Of a stretch of DNA of 64,000 bases, positions 40,622 through 49,935 are shown piece by piece. A program made the translations under genes and the position numbers. Source of the DNA: Picochlorum sp. 'celeri' (lineage: Eukaryota > Chlorophyta > Trebouxiophyceae); contig JAACMV010000005.1 of assembly GCA_010909725.1 (NCBI GenBank), forward strand, positions 558,001 through 622,000, written 5' to 3'. The notes beneath the pieces were generated by a model. The model was not told where the DNA came from and did no database searches. It saw only the letters and a program-made list of their open reading frames with translations. Within the stretch, counting starts at the first letter, position 1. Each line of letters begins with the position of its first letter.

Positions 40622-43481
40622 ATGCCTGTATTTGATGGTAGATCCTTCCAGGGTAGAGTTGCAGCAACGCCTGGAGTAGGGTTTCGTGGAGACGTCGTAC
40701 TTGGTGGTTTCGGAGGCGGTTTCTCTGCTATGAGGACTCATCAAGCAGCATCAAGGCATATTTATCGTAGTATATCACATAATGTGTATAATAAAACCGT
40801 GCATCGTCATATGCGCACCTGTGCAGCGCGTGCCGTGCCCGGAAAATCGGAGGCGGTCAGTTGTACCGGAACAATCTCCTCTGGTTGGGCAAGCATGCAG
40901 CCGACATTTTCACGAGGGCTTGGCGGTCGCCCCGGGGCAGCGTATATGTCTATACACCGTGCGTGCATTTGTCGTGCTCAGTATACCGCTGTGTTCTCAG
41001 AGGAGCCGTCGGAGGACGGTGACGAAGCTTCCTCAATGGATGTGTCACTTGTGGAGGAGGACATTCTTCCTGCTCATCACACAATGCCAGTGTTCCACGT
41101 TGTCGGCACGTCCAAGTACGCGTCACGACTCCGTCAAACCATTCAAAGTATTTCAGAAAACTATCCTGAGTCCCCAATACTGATTCAAGGAGAGTATGGC
41201 TGTTTGAAGGACGAGATCTCAGAGTTGATTCACAACAACAGTGGGCGGCATATTTTCGAAGTGAATGATTGTGCACTGTACGTATCTTGAAGAGACGCTC
41301 CCCTAGAGGGGCGCTTAGTGATTTTGAAATTCTCCTGGTATTGTATGGCATTATGTTTGGGTTTATTTATGCATTGTGGCACGTACTTATGAAATGCAGC
41401 ATGTGTCCCGGAGAGTTGCTTCAAAGAGTGAAAGGTTCTAATTACTGCAAAGATCTACACACCATGCTCATCAGAAATGTGCATCGACATCCAAAGGAAG
41501 TAAAGGAGTTTTTGGAGTTCTACCAGAAGCACGAGACCTTGCGGGACACCATGAAGATCATTATGACAACCGATGTGGAGATTGGTGGCATTGATCACGT
41601 CCAGGTGGTTAAGATTGTTCCATTACGAGTCAGAATCGAAGATGTCAGGTCCTTAGCTATGTATTTTCTGGATAAAATATCCGTGGAGCGTGGCATTGGG
41701 CTGCTGAGAATATCTCCGAGCGCTGTGCGTCGGTTGGAAACGTTTTTGTATGCTGAGAATGACAAGGATTTGGAGAACATGCTGAATCGGGCAGTCACAA
41801 AGCACCTGCAAGAGCAGGGTTCCCCAGCATTCCTTGAGCCAGGGACTACCGCTTTGATTCTGGATAAAGATGATTTGCAAGGATATCATGAGGTATGTTT
41901 GTGATTGCTTTTCCGTTGCGGTTCGGAGAAAGCCGAGAGACGGTCTTTTATTGGTATTGGTATTTGTAGGATGAACATTTATTCAGCCTATCCGAGAGGT
42001 TCCCAAGATTGAAACCGTTTTTGATGTCACCCTGGTGGCCAAAAATGTTCAATGAGAATTTCACAGTGTACGCGTTCGCAGCAACAGTGGTGTATTTGTT
42101 GGTTGGACCACAAACAAGGGACGAAAATCCAATGCTTGCAATCTTTTGGGACACGTGGTGGCCGGTGTCCTTCATGCTGTTCCCTTTCGTGGGAAGAATT
42201 TGGTGCTCCGTCTGTCCTTTCCAGACATATGGAGAGCTTGTGCAGAAGACGAAGCTTAAATTCGGCGGAAAGGTCGCCAAGTGGCCTCGGGCTTTTCTGG
42301 AGAAGTGGGGGTACAAGTTCATGCTGGCGTCGTTTGTTGCCATCCTCGTGTGGGAGCAAGTGTGGAACTTACCAAACAATGGCACTCTATCAGCGTACTT
42401 GTTGTTGCTCATCACGTCTGGAGCGGTTGTCGGGCAATTCTTTTACGAAAAACGAGTGTTTTGTAGATATCTGTGCCCCATTGGTGGCATGAATGGCCTG
42501 TTCACCCAGCTCTCCATGACCCGAATGAAAGCGACGCAAGGCATCTGCTCGGCAGAGTGCAGTACATACTCGTGCTTGAAGGGCAGGAGCGATGTACCTG
42601 AAGGGGTGGGCGTGTCTACGGGGTGTCCCATGCAAACGCATCCGGCTCAGGCAGTTGACAATCGCATGTGTGTTCTGTGCATGGAATGCATAAAAGGCTG
42701 CCCCAACGATTCAGTACAAGTCGTGCTACAGATTCCAGGTAAAAATATCTGGGATGGCATCAACCAGCCAATCCCAGAAGAATTGGCTATGGGTTTTGTC
42801 CTGCTAGGTGCCATGGGCTTGCATTGCTTGCCGACCCTGTTGGGCGACTTGGGCTTGTCAGAGTATCAGAGCTGGATCTGCGACTCATCATTGATGTATG
42901 TGTTAGTATCTGTCATTGTCATTGCGGCGCCCGGGGTGCTGGCATACTCGTTTGATGCTTTGTGGCGCATTCTTGCTGCAAAAATGCACGATGGTACATG
43001 CATCAGTCCACAGTCCTTGTCCCTGGGCGACAGTCTTGAGAATAGTTTGGACAGCGATTTTTCGCAGGATTCCTTCGATATTTTTGTTTCTGCTGCCAAT
43101 AGCAAGTACCAGTTGGACTCCAAGAGCATAGTTGTTGCCCCGCAAACCCCCTTTGTAAGACTTGGGTATGGCTATGTGCCTCTGATGTGGAGTAGCGTAT
43201 TGGCGTATTACATCAGACCGCTGATGGAGGAAGGAGGTCATATACCGAGTATTTTAGGAAGCGTCCTGGGACTTGGGGGTGCCCAGGACTGGGTCCTATG
43301 GAACTTCTCCTTGCCTGAGATCCACCTGATTCAATCAATTTTGGTACAAGTTGGCATCGTTTCGTCATTGATCTTGTCGAGAAAGGTATCAGATCAGCCA
43401 TGGAAAGTCATAATTCCTCAATGTTTGTGTATAATTGGTATTGGGGCAGAGTTAAACCATCTGTTTCTGTCTCAGTTCTGA
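40622..43481 (+). CDS. Degenerate sigma-54-activator-like AAA+ region fused to NapH-type membrane 4Fe-4S module
   Basis: Exons 40622-41277, 41400-41892 and 41970-43481 are in phase (introns 122 and 77 nt), giving 886 aa. The first 135 or so residues are Arg/Ser/Gly-rich and may be an organelle presequence. Next comes a region resembling bacterial enhancer-binding AAA+ domains: ILIQGEYGCLKDEISELIH (Walker A, 190-196, Lys kept but GK replaced by LK), FEVNDCA, MKIIMTTD, KIVPLRVRIEDVRSLAMYFL and a terminal helix block. Walker B and the GAFTGA loop are missing. From about 400 on are transmembrane helices and iron-sulfur motifs of the NapH/NosR/YccM type: CSVCP (462-466), CRYLCPIGG (from 548) and CVLCMECIKGCP (from 617). 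I infer a membrane electron-transfer protein with a sensory or regulatory front end that no longer hydrolyses ATP. Cyanobacterial origin is possible but not shown. Confidence 0.8.
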
Positions 43482-44292
43482 TCAGAGGCAGTGTGCTTGT
43501 GCCGTCTCCACCACTGTGAGATGTTTTTGTAGGAAGTTTTGTGATTGAAATCGAACACACCGCAGAAACGTCTCACTTTTCGGAAGGAGAATTCAACTTT
43601 TCTTTTGTAGTTTCACATTTTTTTTTCGCAGGTGCTGTCTCAACCTTTTTCCGAGACACCCAATCTAGATTGACAGCCAGACTTGTCTGGGGCAGACGAG
43701 TCTCCTTTGAAGTCGAGAAGAGTAGATCCGTAGAGCTATAGGAAGATTTATCGCCGAAATTGGTATTGAAATAATTACATCCCGATACTCCACCATGAAT
43801 ATGTACATATGTTTCTATCTGTTGGGATAGTTTTTTGCAGAGCATTTGCCCGGCCATCCTGCTAGGTTTGAATGTGTATGGTGATGCTTCCAATAATAAT
43901 ATACCTTGTTCATGTTTCTAAATAAAGAGTTTCCATGCCCAATGCATTCTCACACGCACATACATCAATACGACATCTACAACGCGGTGCGCACGCGTCT
44001 CTAGACTGAATCATACGAAAGGCCCAGCCACGCGCCAGCGTGCGCTAGGCGTTCTTTCTGTACCCGTGTACGACATGTGGCGCACGCTTGACATGTTCTC
44101 TCGCGATCGAGATGAGAGATAATGGCGGCTAGTCGCTGTCTGCTCCATTTTCAATAATATTTGTGGCGAATATTACCACAAAGACTGACATCACGAAAGA
44201 TCATTTTCACGTTGGTGGATCATCTGCCATCTGTTGTGCACAAGTGCCAATATCTACCACGATCAGGGTGGTTGCCAAGGTGTAGAGTCAAT
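43482..44292. other. Intergenic stretch upstream of the M75 protein gene
   Basis: About 810 bp. The minus strand holds one protein-like small frame (see 43573-43857). The segment 43980-44110 is GC-rich and contains several CACGCG/CGCGTG-like words. The remainder should include the 3' UTR of the Fe-S gene and the promoter of the next. Confidence 0.4.
43573..43857 (-). CDS. Candidate 94-aa basic protein
   Basis: An ATG frame (43857) begins MAGQMLCKKLSQQIETYVHIH and ends in a Lys-rich tail (SRKKVETAPAKKKCETTKEK). The composition is protein-like and the frame is antisense to the neighbouring genes. No homology was recognised. It may be a single-exon small gene or chance. Confidence 0.3.
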   Translation of the reverse strand: MAGQMLCKKLSQQIETYVHIHGGVSGCNYFNTNFGDKSSYSSTDLLFSTSKETRLPQTSLAVNLDWVSRKKVETAPAKKKCETTKEKLNSPSEK

Positions 44293-46429
44293 ATGATGCG
44301 CTCTGCAGTTGTCTTCTTCTTTTTGGCATGTGTGATTCATAGCACTATCGGTATGTTGTTGTGTGCGATGGCCTGATCCAGCTAGATGGGTTTCTTAACC
44401 AAGTGCTGGAACATCCAGTTTTGGAAATGTGCTTGATCACATTTCTGCCCCACATTTTGCTTAACGAGACCCACATGCTCTAGTCAAATACATGCACTAA
44501 TATCATTATCATTATGATGTAGCTGCCTCTCCTGAGGTCATGTCGGTGGTGTCCTTCGCTAGGAGCAATGCCGTGGAGTCGATATCTCTTGCTCAGGATC
44601 TCCTCAAAGCCCTTGAATCTGGAGACAAGAATGCTTCTATCGTGGCATATACGGCACTTCGTCCCAACTATGAAGAGATTGAACATTTATATGAGGTTTT
44701 TGGTGATACAGATTCTGATATCGACGCCCGACCATATGCCTACCCGTATGGAGAAGCTTTTAGTGCCCAGCTTACTGAGATCCCAGGAGCCGTCTTCAAA
44801 GGCTCTCACAAGATCGAAGCTATGTTGTTCAGAGAGGACGATTTACCAGGAGCTGTTTCATGGACTGAACAATTGATCAAAGACTATGAGACACTGATTG
44901 AAAAATTGGATGATCCATCCGACTATACTCCGGAGGCCATTATGCATGGTGTGGCAGAGCTTGCCTACGAGGTCGCCAAGAAGAAATTCTCCAGTGAAGA
45001 GGAGACGTATTCAGATTTATCGATTCTCATCTTTTACCACAATTTGGCAGGTATAAAGAACATCATGGAGCCATGGGTTGAGGCCCTCGAGGGATCAAAT
45101 CCTGATAGTGCTCAGGGCTTGATCAAATCCATTGACGCAGCCAATGCGACCCTTGCACCATATGTCCTCAGGGATGGCGACGGAAATGTGGTTGGATATG
45201 AGCCATATTCTGCGGTCAATGTCACTACAAGAAGAGAGATTCAAAAGTCATTCTATGATGTGGGCCTTGCTGTTGAGGATGCTGCAGATTCTTTGGGTAT
45301 TGAATTGGTAGATCCTTCAGAGTCTGGAGAGGCTGGGGAAGGCGAGGCAGAGAGCTCCGACGAATGCACTCCATACGTAGAAACGGCTTCATTCTCAAAC
45401 GAGAGTCCTCAGATTCAAAATGGCCTGGCATACTTCAGTGCCTTGATGCCATACGCTGTTCAGGAGTCAGAAAACTTTGTGGAGGTTCTCAAGAGCGGAG
45501 ACGTCGATGCAGCGAAATCTGCCTATTTGTCCACCAGACCAATTTATGAACAGGTTGAAGTGCTAGCTCCGAGCTTCATCGATATTGATGAGGCTTTGGA
45601 CGCCCGCGAGTATATATACTTCAGAGGGGAATTGGATGATTCCTTTAGGGGTTTCCATAGGGTAGAGAGGCTGCTTTTCGGAGAGAATGTGATTTCGAAT
45701 GACACTATATCTCTTGCCGAAGATATTGTTGATAACTTGAAGGACCTCCAGGGTCGCCTAGAGACTCCCTCCGAAGATTTTAATTCTGCCAATGCATGGG
45801 ACGGAATAGCAGGTCTTGCATCTGAGGTGCCATCGAAGAAGATTTCAAGTGAGGAGGAGACATTCTCCGACTTGTCCCTCATGATCTTTTATAATAATTG
45901 GAAAGGAATATGGAGCCAAATTTATCCATTTTGCGACGATGCACCAAAAGAATGTGAGGAGGTTGCAAAGGCAATACAGGACGCTAGAGACTGCCTTGGT
46001 ATTAATACCAATGATGATATTACGGCAGTCTCTGCTGCAAATGTCACCGAAGACAGCATTTCAAACTTATTGAACGCTGACTACAAATCCTATGCAAATG
46101 CCACCATGGACACAAGGAAATGTATCATTGACAAAGGGTATGCAGTGAGAGACGCTGTAGTCTCTATGGGAAATGCCCTCAATGTGTTTGACGATTGCTC
46201 TGACTTTTATGAACTCAAGTTCATCAATTACCCAGAGAGGACTACCAAGCTTGATGTGAGTGAATATGATGGAGACTCAGCGGAAGCTGAGTCAGAAGCA
46301 GGAGAAGCCGGTGAGGCTGGTGAAGCAGGAGGAATTTATCAAGAGGATGAAACCTCCTCCTCCAGAGGCTTTTTGGTGAATCTTTCGCTTACTATTTTAG
46401 CCACGGTAGTGGGAGCTGTCTTCATTTAG
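44293..46429 (+). CDS. Secreted, probably GPI-anchored protein with two EfeO/M75-like domains (two exons)
   Basis: Exons 44293-44350 and 44523-46429 (172-nt intron, phase 1) give 654 aa. The signal peptide is MMRSAVVFFFLACVIHSTIA. Two tandem domains resemble the imelysin/EfeO (M75) fold. Each has a YEEIE/YEQVE helix, a DIDAR or ALDAR site, the metal-binding HxxE motif (GSHKIEAMLF, His115/Glu118; GFHRVERLLF, His398/Glu401), and a KKxSSEEETxSDLS block with YHN/YNN. The C-terminus is Ser-rich then hydrophobic (FLVNLSLTILATVVGAVFI) with nothing after it, fitting a GPI signal. Bacterial EfeO binds iron for the EfeUOB uptake system, so surface iron binding is inferred, helped by the ferric reductase gene 350 bp downstream. 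An acidic linker joins the domains, and a Glu/Gly/Ala repeat precedes the anchor. Confidence 0.82.
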
Positions 46430-46780
46430 ATGGCAACAAGTAGATATGAATCGTATGGGGTCTTCATGCAGCAACATGCATTTGCCAATCTATATTTTCA
46501 ATGTAACTAGTTCAAAAACAAGATCCTGGTACGTCCCTTGACAGTACCATTTTTTAATCAAAATTATTTGTTCCAGCTATCTTTTTAGCCTCTGGTAACG
46601 AGAGCGACGTCCTCCCCACACGCCTGGCGTGTGCCTCCTAGGGATGGCGCCGCGAAGCTATGCAAAACAGATACGATATTATTATCAAAGTTTCAAATGA
46701 TCCATTGAACAGAAATAAATTTCTAAACATTATTTAATTGTCAAGTTGGACGGCGTAGAAAGTACCATTCCCGATTACTC
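46430..46780. promoter_or_regulatory. Spacer before the ferric reductase gene, with hairpin
   Basis: The 351 bp between two co-oriented genes contain a perfect inverted repeat CACACGCC/GGCGTGTG around one base (46617-46633), about 150 bp upstream of the next ATG. CACACGCC resembles GC-rich metal- or light-response elements in outline only, so any regulatory role is speculation. Confidence 0.35.
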
Positions 46781-48634
46781 ATGGAAGACGATTACCTTGA
46801 AAAAGCCATTGAGGAAGTGCTAGATGCATGCTGCGTGTTCAACAATGTTCTTAGGGAAGGTATCAAACAGAAGATTCTTTATGATGTTGATAATTTGAAG
46901 ACGCCGAATGCTTCCCAGGTCGCTGACTCAGACTTGATATGGAGCACACTTGACATGGAGGCAGATTTGCAAATAGAAAATCAGCCCAGACAGAAATCCA
47001 TTGATGGCGCATCAATTTCGAAACGAATGAAGCTATACATGGTCAGGAATAGTTTGATTGTGTTCATGCTCTGCGCCTTGTTCTGTATTACTGTCGCTGC
47101 AGCCTTCGTTTTAAGTTTTCCAAGATCCCAGAGAGGAGTGTGGAAGGAAAAGGGACGACTTGCCCTTCTTTCAGTTGCTGTTGCAGGGGCGTCATTAGCT
47201 GTAGCATCGCTTGTGTTCTGTTTACTCTCAGCAAATGGATTATTGAGATATCTCTTCTATAAGAAGTTATCCCATTATTTCCACCTTCCAATCACAATGT
47301 CAAGTCTTCATCGTGTGTTTGGGATTATTGTCCTGCTAGGTTCAATAGTTCATTCCATAGCATGGTTTCCACTGTATTGGAGTATTTCAAGTTCTGAAGG
47401 ATGGGTAAATGGAGATTCAAAGTACAGGTACATTGGTAACCTAGGAGGAAGATCTAGAAGTATGACGGGGCTTTGTACATCATATGTGTCAATTACTGGA
47501 TATGCCATGCTTGGCATACTTTTGCTGGGATCTTTCATCGCTTCAGGGGCGCATAAAAGACTAATTAAAAATGAAACACGGATAGGAAAGTATATCAGGT
47601 CGTTTGAGGCTTTCAAGTTGAGCCATTGGATCATGGCTGCGACATTTTGTGTTCTTCTGTTTTTTCACCCTCTACCCACTCTGCCGTCATGGGACGCCAC
47701 TCAGGGTTTTGGCTCAATAACTTGGATTTTCATCAGTATTCCAATTTTACTACTTCTATTATCTGTTGGGATTAGATGGTATCGGAGAAGCAAAAGTGTT
47801 AGCAGCATCATTTTGTGTCATACTTTGCCAAATGATGCCCTTTCCCTGACGGTCTGGGCACCTGGAAAAAGAAGATGGCAGCCAGGAACGTATGCTCATG
47901 TATTAGTACCATCAATTTCAAAATACCAATGGCATCCTTTCTCGATTACTTCCTTTTCCAAAAATAATTTGACCTTGTATATCAAGGCAGTTGGAGACTG
48001 GACAAACGAGCTACATCATCAGGCCTGCCAAGGCAATCTTGTTTCGACAAGGTGTTACGTGGATGGCCCGTACATGACAAGCACATGCGAATACAAAAAC
48101 TACAGCCATATTGTTATGGTGGCTGGTGGAATAGGGGTGACACCATTTGTGTCGGTCATTGCAGAGATGATGGAGCATAGTCATCAATGTAGGTCATTGA
48201 CTCTCCATTGGGTGGTGAGAGACATTGAAGCAGCCAGGACCTGGTTCAAGACCCTTTTCGAATCTATGGAAGATCTGAGACAATCCTCCGAGAATTGCAG
48301 CATTCGAGTTAACATATGGCTCACTGGTATAAAGCCTGAGCTTGTAGAGCTTGCAAAAAGAGTTGGGTCTGTTCATGCTGATGTCTGTGGACTGGATATA
48401 CTCTCTGGAATCAGGATAAAGAGCTCAAATACTATGTCACATTTTGGACGACCAGATTTTGGTCAACTTCTCAGAGATTACGATCCAGGTGCATCTCTTG
48501 CCGAGAGCCCTGTGGGTGTCTTTTGTTGCGGACCGACCGCTATGGTTGCAAGTCTACGCCATGCTTGCAACACATTCTCGGCAATTAGTGGGAAACACTT
48601 TGCATTTCATGCTGAAGATTTCCATTCTTATTGA
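46781..48634 (+). CDS. Ferric reductase/NADPH-oxidase-type flavocytochrome b
   Basis: A 617-aa single exon. FRE/NOX proteins move electrons from cytosolic NADPH through FAD and two hemes across a membrane, to Fe(III)/Cu(II) or O2. About six helices are seen between 90 and 340. Heme-ligand histidines occur as His177/His191 (LHRVFGIIVLLGSIVHS) and His282/His296 (SHWIMAATFCVLLFFHP), the bis-heme spacing of the family. HPFSITSF is the FAD site, AGGIGVTPFVSVIAEMM the nucleotide site, and FCCGPTAMVASL the C-terminal NADPH motif. There is no EF-hand region at the N-terminus. Next to the EfeO-like protein, ferric reduction for iron uptake is more likely than superoxide production. Confidence 0.88.
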   Translation: MEDDYLEKAIEEVLDACCVFNNVLREGIKQKILYDVDNLKTPNASQVADSDLIWSTLDMEADLQIENQPRQKSIDGASISKRMKLYMVRNSLIVFMLCALFCITVAAAFVLSFPRSQRGVWKEKGRLALLSVAVAGASLAVASLVFCLLSANGLLRYLFYKKLSHYFHLPITMSSLHRVFGIIVLLGSIVHSIAWFPLYWSISSSEGWVNGDSKYRYIGNLGGRSRSMTGLCTSYVSITGYAMLGILLLGSFIASGAHKRLIKNETRIGKYIRSFEAFKLSHWIMAATFCVLLFFHPLPTLPSWDATQGFGSITWIFISIPILLLLLSVGIRWYRRSKSVSSIILCHTLPNDALSLTVWAPGKRRWQPGTYAHVLVPSISKYQWHPFSITSFSKNNLTLYIKAVGDWTNELHHQACQGNLVSTRCYVDGPYMTSTCEYKNYSHIVMVAGGIGVTPFVSVIAEMMEHSHQCRSLTLHWVVRDIEAARTWFKTLFESMEDLRQSSENCSIRVNIWLTGIKPELVELAKRVGSVHADVCGLDILSGIRIKSSNTMSHFGRPDFGQLLRDYDPGASLAESPVGVFCCGPTAMVASLRHACNTFSAISGKHFAFHAEDFHSY

Positions 48635-48831
48635 GTGCATGGCCTACAGATCAGATCCTATTGGGGAGGGAGATGTGGGTCAATTTTATTTTATTTTTTA
48701 TTTCTGAAATACAGTCAACTGCCAATTCTTTCGATAGAATCACTCGCAACCATTTGTATGTATTACACTACAATAATTATAACAATCTGAATCCACTAAT
48801 GCCACCAAAACCCTGTACTGCTACCAGAGCT

Positions 48832-49710
48832 TTAGTTCTTCTTTGCATCAGTGGTTCCAATAATACCCTGAGCAAATCGCTCCTCTCTACGGGCAAGCTT
48901 GCGCTCGCGACTAGCCTTATTCTTAGCACGACGAGCCTCAAGTTGGTCGGCGATTGTCTTGGCACGGAGTTTCTCACCCTTCTCGTAGTGAATGGCCTCA
49001 ATCAACACACGCTTGTTCTTGTATACGTTACCCTTCACCCTAAGATACAATTCGCGGTAAAGATGGAGATCGATCTTCTTGCTATCTCTGTACTTCTTCA
49101 ACAGACGGCGCAACACACGAAGACGGCGCATCCAAAGAACCTTTGTTGGGAGACGAGCCTCGCGTGTACCACGACGCTTACCATATCCGCAGTGACGTCC
49201 CTTGGACTTGGCCTCGGCAGAGGCACGGGCACGAGATCTGGAGTGCATGTTGGTTGGTTTACGAATAATAAATCCATCCTTGATCAACTTTCTGACACTT
49301 TGTCCTGCACAGAATCATGACAAAGAGGTAAGACTCGGAAGAGAACTCAAAAGGCGGCCAGCCCTCAATGGACAGCTCTGTCAAACAGATGCCATTAATT
49401 AGCCATTTTATTTTATAAATTGCACAGTAAGAACCACGAAGGGCTTATATCGACAGCATGCGAGTCTCACTGGCACAGGCCGCCGTTCCCCAGTGGGTCG
49501 GTCGGTTCATGCGACGCAGCGTGCACTCTTCTCCTGCCACTCGTCCCATAATTCATGAAATAGCCTATAGAATAATACTAGATGATTCATATACGTACTT
49601 GAGTTGGCCATGGAAATGTCGGTGACCTCATTAGGATCGAGCCAGACTTTACGCTGGCCGCAGCTCAGCTCTGAGGCTGCCAATCTCTTCTGCAATTTAA
49701 GGCTCACCAT
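48832..49710 (-). CDS. RPL19: Large-subunit ribosomal protein eL19 (two exons)
   Basis: Exon 1 (49599-49710) encodes [19 protein letters not shown] to ISMANS. A 294-nt intron (GTACGT donor, GTGCAG acceptor, phase 1) joins exon 2 (48832-49304), giving 194 aa. The sequence matches eL19 throughout: [66 protein letters not shown], then the basic C-terminal helix ending DAKKN. It is a cytosolic 60S subunit component. The intron is longer than most in this window. Confidence 0.97.
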
Positions 49711-49935
49711 TATATCTAAATTTCTATATTGGTTGTCTGGTTGTTTGGGCTGCGTCAACCTAAGACGAGTATCGTCACACCATGCTTGTGCGATGGCTGC
49801 GGAGGGCTGAGACGGAATAATTCGGCACCGGCTTGAGCTGTCCCTGATAGGCTGCCGGCTGAACGGTCGATGAGTGTCTTTGACAGGAGTATACAATCTG
49901 TTTTGGCTTCAAGGAAAAAAGAATTTACATTTCTC

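Noticed and set aside
48190..48380. Antisense frames within the ferric reductase, GWD, SEC23 and SIN3 coding regions
   Set aside because: They follow from codon bias of the genuine sense genes; none has independent motifs.
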